From assembly GCF_026891095.1 (NCBI RefSeq), contig NZ_JAPTNL010000004.1, forward strand, positions 62,001 through 126,000: a DNA stretch of 64,000 bases. Reading direction: 5' to 3'. Source of the stretch: Roseovarius salincola. GTDB taxonomy: Bacteria > Pseudomonadota > Alphaproteobacteria > Rhodobacterales > Rhodobacteraceae. Under the pieces are notes generated by a model. The model made no database searches. It saw only the letters and a list, made by a program, of their open reading frames with translations, and was not told where the DNA came from. Shown one piece after another: positions 38,187-45,722 of this stretch (position 1 is the first letter of the stretch; each line of letters opens with the position of its first letter). The translations under genes were made by a program, and so were the position numbers.

Positions 38187-38215
38187 AGATTAAACGCATT
38201 ACTTAGCGTCTTCAA
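38187..38215 (-). promoter_or_regulatory. candidate sigma-70 promoter for the dcw leader
   Basis: TTGAAG (38210-38215), 17-base spacer, TAATCT (38187-38192) on the minus strand, inside the most AT-rich stretch of the window. A second possible promoter just upstream is TTGAGT (38251-38256), 16 bases, TATTTA. Neither can be confirmed by eye. Confidence 0.4.
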
Positions 38216-38251
38216 AATAATATAACACTAAATATGGTGTTCTGGCTTGCA

Positions 38252-38276
38252 CTCAAATTCTTCCCATGAATTCCCG
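38252..38276 (-). promoter_or_regulatory. MraZ-box-like repeat, minus orientation
   Basis: On the minus strand CGGGA-ATTCA-TGGGA-AGAAT-TTGAG: two good TGGGN-type units and a degenerate third, each 10 bases apart. It is an inverted relative of the array at 38081-38105 (both share GGGAATTCATGG) and lies directly upstream of the candidate leader promoters. Confidence 0.5.
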
Positions 38277-38292
38277 AAGTTTTCGACACAAG

Positions 38293-38473
38293 TCATCCGT
38301 AATGCATCGAATCCATCGGGAACAGGTCGAAAACCCCGCCCCGATCCGGGCTCACGCTCGCGTGATTCGGCTGTGAATGCATGAGACGGCCCGCCCGTGC
38401 GCAGCATAGTCCCACGATTTCCCGTGGGCCGTCCCGCCCGGCACCGCCCGGTCCCGTCAATGTCGTGAAAAGA
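38293..38473. other. gene-free stretch between the dcw leader and the GNAT gene
   Basis: GC content returns to the local norm here. The only structure seen is a short inverted repeat CCCACG-N6-CGTGGG at 38421-38438, beyond the GNAT stop, without a U-run. No credible coding frame or RNA gene. Confidence 0.5.
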
Positions 38474-38992
38474 TCAGCCCGCCGGGGCCTCGCCCAGCCA
38501 TTTATACATGACCAGGGCGTCAACCAGCCCCTTGTCGGGATGATCGAAGGCGCATGGCAGGCGGCCCACGGTCTCGAAACCGAGACTGGTCCAGAGCCGG
38601 ATCGCGCCTTCATTGGTGCAGACCACGAGGTTGAACTGCATCGCGCGATACCCCAGCTTGACCGCCTCGATCTGCGAATGCAGGCACATGGCGCGTGCGA
38701 TGCCCTGCCCGCGCGCCTGGGGTGCGGTCATGTATCCGCAATTGCAGACATGCGCGCCGCCCCCGGCCTGATTGGATTTGATGTAATAGGTGCCGATGAT
38801 CTCGCCGCCGCGTTCGGCCACGAAACAGGCGCGTGCCTTCACCGTCCACAGATCCAGCATCCGGTCGCGATTGAGGCCCGGGTCGATGGCATATGTGTCG
38901 CCCGGCCGGATCACCTCGCGCAGGATGGGCCATAACGCTTCGCCATCCGCGTCCCGGAACGGACGAATCACAACCTCACCTTCTGCGCTCAC
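38474..38992 (-). CDS. GNAT family N-acetyltransferase
   Basis: An acetyl-CoA-dependent N-acetyltransferase of 172 residues; the acceptor is unknown. The fold is recognisable from VVIRPFRDADGEALWPILREVI (start), ARACFVAERGGEIIGTYYIKSN, the acetyl-CoA pyrophosphate loop APQARGQGIARAMCLHSQIEAVKLGY, and MQFNLVVCTNEGAIRLWTSLGFETVGRLP. The start MSAEGEVVIRPF is at 38992. It appears to be a single-gene unit between the dcw leader and uspA. Confidence 0.9.
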   Translation of the reverse strand: MSAEGEVVIRPFRDADGEALWPILREVIRPGDTYAIDPGLNRDRMLDLWTVKARACFVAERGGEIIGTYYIKSNQAGGGAHVCNCGYMTAPQARGQGIARAMCLHSQIEAVKLGYRAMQFNLVVCTNEGAIRLWTSLGFETVGRLPCAFDHPDKGLVDALVMYKWLGEAPAG

Positions 38993-39124
38993 CGGCTGCT
39001 CCCCGTGTCACTTGTATCGCATGCATCATAGCTGTCTTGCCGAAAACGGCAACCATGGCCGGCGACGGGCCGTGGCGCGCTCCGCACCGTCCGCAAAAGG
39101 CGATGCGCACCGCGCCACACTCGC

Positions 39125-39541
39125 CTAGCCGCGCACCACGAAGACCGAGCACTTGGCGTGTTCGGCGATCTTGCCTCCATTCGAGGGCCAGACATAATCC
39201 ATGATGTCGGGCATATGGCTTTGCATCACCACGATATCAGCGCCAGTATCGCGCACCGCCTTGAGCAGCACATCGTCGATATCGGTGGTGGGGTCATGGG
39301 CAATGACCACATCGGCCGTGGCCTCGAACCCGTTTTCACTACCCTGCTCGGATGCGAAATCAAGAAGCTTCTTCTTGTATTCCTCAGGGGTGTGGGCGAC
39401 CGAGCTGGGGGTCGAACTGGTCGCCCCGACAAACACCACCTTGGCTCCGTAATGCTTGGCCAGGTCGGCGGTGACGGCCAGCGCCTTCTTCAGGTCGCCC
39501 CGATGCGCCAGATCAACCGGCGTCATGATCTTCTTGAACAT
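39125..39541 (-). CDS. universal stress protein, UspA family
   Basis: A 138-residue single-domain UspA protein. Start at the ATG at 39541 (MFKKIMTPVDLAHRGDLKKALAVTADLAKHYGAKVVFVGA) with AGGAGG 7 bases upstream; the open frame further upstream is not used. The typical nucleotide-binding loop region near the C-terminus reads VVMQSHMPDIMDYVWPSNGGKIAEHAKCSVFVVRG, lacking the exact G-2X-G-9X-G(S/T) ATP motif, so ATP binding is doubtful. Role is general stress adaptation by family. Confidence 0.9.
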   Translation of the reverse strand: MFKKIMTPVDLAHRGDLKKALAVTADLAKHYGAKVVFVGATSSTPSSVAHTPEEYKKKLLDFASEQGSENGFEATADVVIAHDPTTDIDDVLLKAVRDTGADIVVMQSHMPDIMDYVWPSNGGKIAEHAKCSVFVVRG

Positions 39542-39739
39542 CCGAATTCCTCCTTTTGCACGACGAACCGGCACCGGCGACCTGATCGCGCCCGTTCCGA
39601 TTGCCATGCCGCGTGGGGGCCTGCGGCGCCTCCGCAGGATGCCCCTTGTGCTGACGGTAACGCGGCGGGGGGCAGAAAATCAATCAGCCACGCCACTTCC
39701 GGGGCCGGGCGCGACATCGCTCCCCGCCCCGGACCCCCG

Positions 39740-40735
39740 TCAGGCATTCACATCGACCACGACGCGCCCTTTGACCTGACCCTTCAGGATGTCGCGTCCC
39801 AGGGCGGGCAGATCCGACAGGGTGGCTGGCTGGATCATCGCCTCGAGCTTCTCCATCGGCAGATCGCCGGCGATCCGTTTCCAGGCGCGCAACCGGTTCT
39901 CATAAGGCTGCATCACGCTGTCGATGCCCAACAGGTTGACGCCGCGCAGGATGAAAGGCGTGATCAGCGCGCCTTCGATGGCCGCGCCCCCCGCAAGACC
40001 CACGGCGGCGACCGAGCTGGCGTATTTCATCTGCTTCAGGACACGCCCCAGCATGGCACCGGCCACCGCATCGATGCAGCCCGCCCAAAGCTCGGTTTCC
40101 AGCGGCTTGCGGGTCACCTCGCTCAACTCCTCGCGTTCCACGATCTGGCTGGCGCCCAGATCCCTGAGGTAGTCGCCGGTTTCGGGCCGCCCCGTCACTG
40201 CGGCGACCTCATGCCCGAGATGCGCCAGAATCGCGGTCGCCACCGAGCCGACACCGCCCGCGGCCCCGGTGACCAGCACCGGCCCGTGACCGGGCTCCAG
40301 CCCATGATCCTCAAGCGCCATCACCGACAGCATCGCGGTGAAGCCGGCCGTGCCCACGGCCATCGCCGCGCGCGTATCCAGCCCCTCGGGCAGCGGCACC
40401 AGCCAATCCGCCAGCACCCGCGCCTTCTGGGCATAGCCGCCCCAATGCGCCTCGCCCACGCGCCAGCCGGTCAGAACCACCCGGTCGCCGGGCTTGTAGC
40501 GCGCATCCGCACTTTCCTCGACGACGCCCGCGAAATCGATTCCCGGCACATGCGGATATTTCCGCACGAGGCCGCCCCCCGGCCCGATGCACAGCCCGTC
40601 CTTGTAATTGACCGTGGAATACTCCACCGCCACCAGCACCTCGCCATGGGGCAGATCATCGACCCCGATCTGCTTCACGGCGGCGGCGATCTTGCCGCTG
40701 TCCTCGTCCTTTTCGACCATCAATGCGTTGAACAT
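39740..40735 (-). CDS. acuI: acryloyl-CoA reductase (NADPH) AcuI / YhdH-type MDR oxidoreductase
   Basis: A zinc-independent medium-chain reductase of 331 residues. AcuI reduces acryloyl-CoA to propionyl-CoA and detoxifies acrylate made from DMSP in Roseobacters. The start at 40735 (MFNALMVEKDEDSGKIAAAVKQI) is the family N-terminus. Visible are YSTVNYKDGLCIGPGGGLVRKYPHVPGIDFAGVVEES, GWRVGEAHWGGYAQKARV, VLVTGAAGGVGSVATAIL (NADPH loop) and ILRGVNLLGIDSVMQPYENR. No dmdA or ddd gene is adjacent. The YhdH/AcuI family is clear; the acrylate role is by family knowledge. Confidence 0.88.
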   Translation of the reverse strand: MFNALMVEKDEDSGKIAAAVKQIGVDDLPHGEVLVAVEYSTVNYKDGLCIGPGGGLVRKYPHVPGIDFAGVVEESADARYKPGDRVVLTGWRVGEAHWGGYAQKARVLADWLVPLPEGLDTRAAMAVGTAGFTAMLSVMALEDHGLEPGHGPVLVTGAAGGVGSVATAILAHLGHEVAAVTGRPETGDYLRDLGASQIVEREELSEVTRKPLETELWAGCIDAVAGAMLGRVLKQMKYASSVAAVGLAGGAAIEGALITPFILRGVNLLGIDSVMQPYENRLRAWKRIAGDLPMEKLEAMIQPATLSDLPALGRDILKGQVKGRVVVDVNA

Positions 40736-40835
40736 CCCAATCTCCCTTCTTTCATGCAGGCCCGTGACCCGCTTCACCGTTGCAAATATACTCCGGGTAA
40801 CGCGAGCGGCCGGCCCCTCGCTCCCGTCCATGGCC

Positions 40836-41347
40836 TCACGCGCCCTCCGGCATGGCGAACAGATCGCTCACCGGCGCCTTCAGCCCCTCTTTCGTCAGCA
40901 TCGCGTGAACCTGCCCGCGATGATGGGTCTGGTGGTTGAACATATGCGTCACACAAAGCGCCAAGGGCTTGCTGACCTCGCGGCCCAAGGCCCCCGAATA
41001 CCAGCCGAGGGTGCCCGCCAGTTCGCCCTCGTCAAGCCCCGCGGCCCAGTCCGCGATCTCGCCGTCGAGCGAACGCCGCGCCGCGCACCAATCCGCATAC
41101 GCCTCGCACAGCCCCGGACTGTCGGCAATGCCCTTGTCCGGACGCTCCACCCGTTCGGGCGCAAAGCGGCTCATCCACATGAGATCCCCCAGAGCAAATG
41201 ATTGAGCGTCCCCAGGATCGAGCCGAAAAACGCGCCCTGATCGGCGCGCAACACCGCGTCGGGCACGCCATCCAGCGCCACCTCCAGCTGGCGATTCTGC
41301 CAGTCATTGTAGCGCGCCATCGTCACGCCATAGCCGGGCAGGATCAT
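40836..41347 (-). pseudogene. DinB family protein, frameshifted at a G5 run
   Basis: A DinB-fold metal-binding protein gene interrupted by one frameshift. The first part starts at the ATG at 41347 (MILPGYGVTMARYNDWQNRQLEVALDGVPDAVL...GSILGTLNHLLWG) and then stops. The continuation in the next frame (MWMSRFAPERVERPDKGIADSPGLCEAYADWCAARRS...HMFNHQTHHRGQVHAMLTKEG) runs to 40836 and carries the DinB HxxxHxGQ-like ligand motif. Adding one G to the GGGGG run at 41186-41190 restores LLWGDLMWMSRF, the expected joint. The start overlaps the DUF1326 stop (TGATG). It could be a real inactivating deletion or a homopolymer sequencing error. Confidence 0.85.
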
Positions 41348-41976
41348 CAGCGCGGGCCTTTCCAGTCGATCTGGCAGATCTCGGCGCTGCGCCCGTCGAA
41401 ATCCCAGACCCGGCCAAAGGCGCGCACGCGGCCCTTGGTGGCAGTGGCGACGGTAATATCCGGCCCCATCCAGTATTGCGTGTTGGTCACCACGATATCC
41501 TCGCCGCCATGGCCCTCCACCGGCACCACTTCGCCCTGGATCGTCTTGCCCACCATCAGGCGGCGCGCCCTGCCCTCGGTCTCGAACACCACCGGCGCGC
41601 GCTCGGCGCCAAGGAACTCGCTGACCAGCACGCTGAACAGGCCCGTCGTGCCGCGCGCCTTGCCGCTGAAGATATTGACCAGCCCCTCGTAGGCGTCCTC
41701 GCTGGCGCGCTCGTCGATATAGGCGGCGGCCTTCCAGTTGCCCCGCGCCATCATGCCCGGGATCTCCAGCATCAGCCCGACATTGAGCCCCGACAAATCC
41801 GCGTCCCCATACTGGCCCTCGTCTATGCGCACCCCGGCCCAGGCCTGGCAATGGCCTTCCGTGGGCGGATGCTGGCCCAGCGACACGACACAGGGGCAGA
41901 ACACCGTGCAGTTGCAATTGAGGATCAACTCCCCCTTGATGGTCCAGGGCACCGTCCCCGGTTGGTCGAATGGCAT
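41347..41976 (-). CDS. DUF1326 family protein
   Basis: A 209-residue protein of the DUF1326 family, function unknown. The hallmark is the cysteine-rich N-terminal motif ELILNCNCTVFCPCVVSLGQHPPTEGHC, which looks like a metal- or redox-active site. It is followed by WAGVRIDEGQYGDADLSGLNVGLM and FSGKARGTTGLFSVLVSEFLGAERAPVVFETEGRARRLMVG. No signal peptide. It lies 28 bases after the DUF2182 gene and is coupled to the DinB gene. DUF1326 and DUF2182 genes are often neighbours, so the two probably act together. Confidence 0.9.
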   Translation of the reverse strand: MPFDQPGTVPWTIKGELILNCNCTVFCPCVVSLGQHPPTEGHCQAWAGVRIDEGQYGDADLSGLNVGLMLEIPGMMARGNWKAAAYIDERASEDAYEGLVNIFSGKARGTTGLFSVLVSEFLGAERAPVVFETEGRARRLMVGKTIQGEVVPVEGHGGEDIVVTNTQYWMGPDITVATATKGRVRAFGRVWDFDGRSAEICQIDWKGPR

Positions 41977-42004
41977 GTGTCTTCCTCCTCCAGATCAAGT
42001 CAAT

Positions 42005-42763
42005 TCAGATCGCCGCAAGGCTCCACCAAAGCCCGCCCATCATGAGCAGACCACCCAGCGGCCGCGTCAGCCAGCGCCCGAGATCGGGCAGTTTCTCGAT
42101 CACCATGATCGCCGTCGCCAACCCCATGAAGGCAAGGTTCATCACGCCGCCCACAAAGGCCAGCGCCATCAGCGCCCAGCAACATCCCAGGCACACGAGC
42201 CCCAATCGTAACCCGTTACGCCAGGCGCCCTCCTCCCAATGCTGCATGAAAAACGTGAGCGGCGCGCGGCATTTGGCAAGGCAGGCAGCCTTGAGCGGGC
42301 TGAACTGATACGCCCCCGCCAGCAACAAAAGCCCCCCCGACATCGCGCCCGACAGGCTGTCGCCGAAGGCGCTGACCAGCCCGGCCCGAAACAGCGCCAT
42401 CTGCACCGCCGCCGCCAGCAGTGAAAACCCCAGCCACACGGCCATGTAACCGGCCAGCAACAGCCCGAACCTGGTCTGCGTGCTATGCGACAGCTCGTCA
42501 TAGGTGGCCAGCGCGGGCAGTGCCGTCGGCGCCATCATCGCTGCCGACATCAGCGCCCACATGGCGGCGATCCGGGCGAACCCGGCCGCATCCGGCGTCA
42601 CGACGCACAGGCTCGCCAGGAAATCCACGCCATATATCCGCCCCGCCGCGCGCATCCCCTCGGGCAGCGCCATGGCGTAAAGCACGATCCAGGCCAGCCC
42701 GATCAACCCGAACAGGACCAGCCAATGCATGCCCGTCATTCGCCTGATCCGCGCTGAAATCAT
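42005..42763 (-). CDS. DUF2182 family integral membrane protein
   Basis: A predicted metal-binding membrane protein (252 residues, about seven hydrophobic helices) of the DUF2182 family. Conserved segments are AMWALMSAAMMAPTALPALATY, GLLLLAGAYQFSPLKAACLAKCRAPLTFFMQHWEEGAWRNGLRLGL and VCLGCCWALMALAFVGGVMNLAFMGLATAIMVIEKLP, with Cys, His and Glu residues inside or at the edge of helices. I prefer the ATG at 42763 (GCGAGGGCGAC upstream). An in-frame ATG at 42808 would place the start inside the palindromic operator and has no ribosome site. First gene of the DUF2182-DUF1326-DinB operon. Confidence 0.88.
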   Translation of the reverse strand: MISARIRRMTGMHWLVLFGLIGLAWIVLYAMALPEGMRAAGRIYGVDFLASLCVVTPDAAGFARIAAMWALMSAAMMAPTALPALATYDELSHSTQTRFGLLLAGYMAVWLGFSLLAAAVQMALFRAGLVSAFGDSLSGAMSGGLLLLAGAYQFSPLKAACLAKCRAPLTFFMQHWEEGAWRNGLRLGLVCLGCCWALMALAFVGGVMNLAFMGLATAIMVIEKLPDLGRWLTRPLGGLLMMGGLWWSLAAI

Positions 42764-42798
42764 GTCGCCCTCGCCCGACTCGATGGTTGCGTTCAAAT

Positions 42799-42822
42799 TG
42801 TCAGACATTTAAATGTAAGACA
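42799..42822. promoter_or_regulatory. 24-bp palindromic operator of the FadR/GntR-type regulator
   Basis: The half-sites TGTCAGACATTT and AAATGTAAGACA are inverted copies matching at 10 of 12 positions. The site lies 2 bases before the regulator's start codon and between the divergent DUF2182 operon and the regulator, the usual place for an autoregulated GntR-family operator. Binding is inferred. Confidence 0.65.
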
Positions 42823-42823
42823 A

Positions 42824-43582
42824 ATGAAAATGGACCCCGCCAACAAGGCCGGCCTCCCGGCCCAGATCGCAGAGGCGATCCGCGACGCCATCGTCTCGGG
42901 GCGCATGATCGTCGATCAGCGCCTGCCTTCCGAGGCCGAACTCGCCGAACAATTCGCCGTCTCTCGCCCCACCGTGCGCGAGGCGCTCAAACGCCTGGCC
43001 GCGCAATCGCTGATCCGCACACAGCGCGGCGCCTTTGGCGGTGCCTTCGTCAACCGGCTCAGCTACGCCGAGGCCTATGGCCAGCATATCACCACATCGA
43101 CCCTGCTCCTGTCGATGAACGCGGTCAGCTTCGAAACCGCCTGCGAGGCGCGCTACGCGCTCGAACGCGCCTGCGCGCCGCTGGCCTGCGCGCGCCGCGG
43201 CGAAAACGACCTCGCCGCCATGCGCGCCGAGATCCGCCGCCAGTCCAAACCGGAGCTGAGCGACGAATCCTTCTGCGCCTCGGACGTGGCCTTTCACCGC
43301 GCCTTCGTCGATGCCGCCGCCAACCCGGTGCTCAGCTACCAGCTTGCTGGCGCGGTCGAGGCCATGCAACCTCTGATGAACATGATCACCTTCACCGCCC
43401 GCTCGCGTGAAACCATCGAATCCCTGCATGCGCGCCTCGCCGATGCCGTCGCCGCGCGCGACCCCGCCCGGGCCGATTGCGCGCTTCAGGAACTTTCGGC
43501 CTATACGCTGACATTGGGACGCGACGTGATGGAATCGCGCGCCGTCAAAGCCGACAACTCGCGCGCACCTTCATCTGGCTGA
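42824..43582 (+). CDS. FadR-subfamily GntR transcriptional regulator
   Basis: A GntR-type regulator of 252 residues with an N-terminal winged helix (LPAQIAEAIRDAIVSGRMIVDQRLPSEAELAEQFAVSRPTVREALKRLAAQSLIRTQRGAFGGAFV) and an all-helical FCD effector domain (ACEARYALERACAPLACARR..., SDVAFHRAFVDAAANPVLSYQLAGAVEAM, HARLADAVAARDPARADCALQEL). The ATG at 42824 has no ribosome site, so the mRNA may be leaderless; a second ATG is at 42830. It is divergent from the DUF2182-DUF1326-DinB operon and probably controls it. Its last codons (SSG-stop) lie in a copy of the dispersed repeat. Confidence 0.92.
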   Translation: MKMDPANKAGLPAQIAEAIRDAIVSGRMIVDQRLPSEAELAEQFAVSRPTVREALKRLAAQSLIRTQRGAFGGAFVNRLSYAEAYGQHITTSTLLLSMNAVSFETACEARYALERACAPLACARRGENDLAAMRAEIRRQSKPELSDESFCASDVAFHRAFVDAAANPVLSYQLAGAVEAMQPLMNMITFTARSRETIESLHARLADAVAARDPARADCALQELSAYTLTLGRDVMESRAVKADNSRAPSSG

Positions 43583-43617
43583 AAATACCTCAGGGGGTCC
43601 GGGGGGACAGCGTCCCT
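43569..43617 (-). repeat. dispersed intergenic repeat, copy 4 (inverted, partly inside the GntR gene)
   Basis: Inverted and diverged copy: CTTCATCTGGCTGAAAATAC then CTCAGGGGG, followed by GGGGGACAGCGTCCCT. The repeat tail encodes the final residues and the TGA stop (43580-43582) of the FadR-type regulator. It lies between convergent genes. Confidence 0.75.
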
Positions 43618-43642
43618 CGGCCATGCCGCCGGGCGCCGCGCC

Positions 43643-43831
43643 CTAAAGCTTCCGCGCCTCGTCCAGCAACATCACCGGGATGCCGTCGCGGATCGGATAT
43701 GCCAGCCCGGCGGCGCGGCTGATCAGCTCCTGCGCCTCGGCGTCATATTCCAGCGTGGCCTGGCTTTGCGGGCAGATCAGCGCCTCCAGCATGCGCCGGT
43801 CGAAGGCCGGCCGGTCCTTGGGCTTGCTCAT
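43643..43831 (-). CDS. Trm112 family protein (UPF0434)
   Basis: A 62-residue Trm112-like protein ([62 protein letters not shown]). The family core ICP...L.Y......L.S...[14 protein letters not shown] is intact, though only one Cys of the usual zinc site remains. In eukaryotes and archaea Trm112 activates methyltransferases; the bacterial role is unclear. It overlaps the LON-domain gene by 4 bases. Confidence 0.9.
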   Translation of the reverse strand: MSKPKDRPAFDRRMLEALICPQSQATLEYDAEAQELISRAAGLAYPIRDGIPVMLLDEARKL

Positions 43832-44472
43832 TGCATGATCTCCTCGTCATCGCCCCCGCGCAGAGCATATTCGATCAACGTCACCAATGTCTCGCGCCGC
43901 GTGCTCAGCGAGGGCGCCTCCAGCAGCGCCTGCTTGTCCTCGGGCTCAAATCCCAGAAGCATCGACAGCGAATTGATCAGCAGCTCGTCATCCGCCTGGG
44001 TCAGCGTATCCCAATCGGTCTGCAACTCGCGCGACTGGAAATACCTGTCCAGCAGCGACAAGAACGCGTTCCGGTCGAACCGGCGATCGGCATCTGGCGG
44101 GCCGATATCGGGCTCGAATCCCTGCCATGAGACGCGTGCGCGCCGATAGGGGGTGAAACCCTCGACCTCATCCTTGATGCGAAAGCGCGAAATTCCTGTC
44201 AGCGTGATCATGTAACGCCGGTCCTCGGTTTCCGAGAACTGCGAGACCCGCCCCGCGCAGCCGATCGCGTGCAGCCCCTGCGCCGAGCCGCCCGGGCCGG
44301 GATTGGGCTGTATCATACCGATCAGCCGCCCCGGCGTCTTGAGCGCATCGTCCAGCATCGCCAGATAGCGCGGCTCGAACAGGTGCAGCGGCAGTCGCGA
44401 GCGCGGCAAAAGCAGCGCGCCCGAGAGCGGGAAGATCGGTATGACATCGGGCAGATCGGCCGTATTGAACAT
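43828..44472 (-). CDS. LON N-terminal (substrate-binding) domain protein
   Basis: A 214-residue protein made only of the Lon N-terminal substrate-binding domain: [81 protein letters not shown], followed by helices ([47 protein letters not shown]). No ATPase or protease domain. Predicted to bind proteins; precise role unknown. Its order with the Trm112-like gene and the thioredoxin-like cnoX upstream is conserved in many alphaproteobacteria, as far as I recall. Confidence 0.92.
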   Translation of the reverse strand: MFNTADLPDVIPIFPLSGALLLPRSRLPLHLFEPRYLAMLDDALKTPGRLIGMIQPNPGPGGSAQGLHAIGCAGRVSQFSETEDRRYMITLTGISRFRIKDEVEGFTPYRRARVSWQGFEPDIGPPDADRRFDRNAFLSLLDRYFQSRELQTDWDTLTQADDELLINSLSMLLGFEPEDKQALLEAPSLSTRRETLVTLIEYALRGGDDEEIMQ

Positions 44473-44498
44473 GGCAATGAACTAGCCCATGCCCGCCA

Positions 44499-45416
44499 TC
44501 AGGCAAATATCATCGAACTCAATTTCCGCCGCCCGCTCTGAACGATGGGATCATTCGGCTTGAGCGCGTCGAAAATCGTGAAAAGCTGCGTCTTGGCGGC
44601 TTCGTCGTTCCACTCCCGGTCGCGGCGGAACAGCTCCAGCAGCTCATCCACCGCCGCCTGGGTCTCGCCGCCCGCATAAAGCGCCTTCGCCAGGTCGAAC
44701 CGTGCCTGATGATCATCGGGGGCGGCATCGACTTTGGCACGCAGCTCGCTCACCGGGCCGGCATTCTCGACCTGACGCGCCAGTTCCAGCTGCGCATGCG
44801 CGGCTTCAAGCTCGGGCGCCTTCGATATCTCGGCCGGCGCCCCGTTCAGGATCGCCTCGCCCTGATCCAGTTCGCCCAGCGCGATATGCGCGCGCACCAG
44901 CCCGCCATAGGCGGCGGCATTCTGCGGGTCTTCCTGAAGAATCGCGGCAAAGGTCTGCGCCGCATCGGCCACCGCGCCCTGTTCCAGCATCTCCTCGGCG
45001 GCGGTCACGGCCTCGGCCAGGCCACCGTCGCCCCCCGCTTCACCGCCCGCGGCCTCGATCACGCGGGCCACGAAGGAATCGATCTCTGAAGGCGGCACCG
45101 CACCTTGAAAGCCGTCAACCGGCTGACCCTTCCAGAAGGCGTAGACCGTCGGAATCGACTGCACCCTGAGCTGGCCGGCGATGGCCTGGTTCTCATCGAC
45201 ATTGACCTTGGCCATCCGGACCGCACCCTTGGCCTTGGTCACCGCCGCCTCGAGCGCAGGACCAAGCGTCTTGCACGGGCCGCACCAAGGCGCCCAGAAA
45301 TCCACGATGACGGGAACCTGCTGGCTGGCCTCGATGACCTCGGCCATGAAGTCCGCCTCGGATACGTCCCTGATCAGATCGGTTTGAGGGGGGGTCTGTC
45401 CGCCAAGTTCAAGCAT
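44499..45416 (-). CDS. cnoX: thioredoxin-TPR co-chaperone CnoX (YbbN)
   Basis: CnoX is a chaperedoxin with a thioredoxin domain and TPR repeats that protects and transfers clients to GroEL/ES. The start at 45416 (MLELGGQTPPQTDLIRDVSE) has GGAG 8 bases upstream; 305 residues. The thioredoxin domain has an intact active site WCGPC (44-48), followed by NVDENQAIAGQLRVQSIPTVYAF. From about residue 135 on it is helical and TPR-like (AAEEMLEQGAVADAAQTFAAILQEDPQNAAAYGGLVRAHIALGELDQGEAIL). Unlike E. coli CnoX the active site keeps two Cys, so it may also have redox activity. Confidence 0.92.
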   Translation of the reverse strand: MLELGGQTPPQTDLIRDVSEADFMAEVIEASQQVPVIVDFWAPWCGPCKTLGPALEAAVTKAKGAVRMAKVNVDENQAIAGQLRVQSIPTVYAFWKGQPVDGFQGAVPPSEIDSFVARVIEAAGGEAGGDGGLAEAVTAAEEMLEQGAVADAAQTFAAILQEDPQNAAAYGGLVRAHIALGELDQGEAILNGAPAEISKAPELEAAHAQLELARQVENAGPVSELRAKVDAAPDDHQARFDLAKALYAGGETQAAVDELLELFRRDREWNDEAAKTQLFTIFDALKPNDPIVQSGRRKLSSMIFA

Positions 45417-45722
45417 GTCACGGGCTCCGGCTTCTTTGCGTGTCACTGGCGACTAAATGGAGCAGCGCGCGAGGTCTTGCAAGGGGGGGGCCGATTTATC
45501 CTGCCGCACCGCAAGAAGGCCCGCGGACCGGCATGCCGCGAAGGTCAAGGTGGGCGACGGCCGCTCCGGAGACCGGACACGCCGCCCTGAAGACAAGACC
45601 CTGACAATCGGTAACCATTCACTCGCGACGGCCCGCCTTCATGGTAGGCTTTTCGCAGGTATCGGCGAAATGAGAAGTAAGGAAAACCATACCTCGACGA
45701 AATGAAATTGCGAACCAGCCCC
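45417..45722. other. gene-free stretch between cnoX and xthA
   Basis: About 300 bases upstream of cnoX and downstream of xthA. An open frame at 45457-45705 on the plus strand has no recognisable features. No terminator-grade hairpin or tRNA was found; the cnoX promoter must lie here but no strong match is visible. Confidence 0.5.

Noticed and set aside
45457..45705. An 82-codon plus-strand frame between cnoX and xthA.
   Set aside because: No family similarity, biased composition and weak start context.
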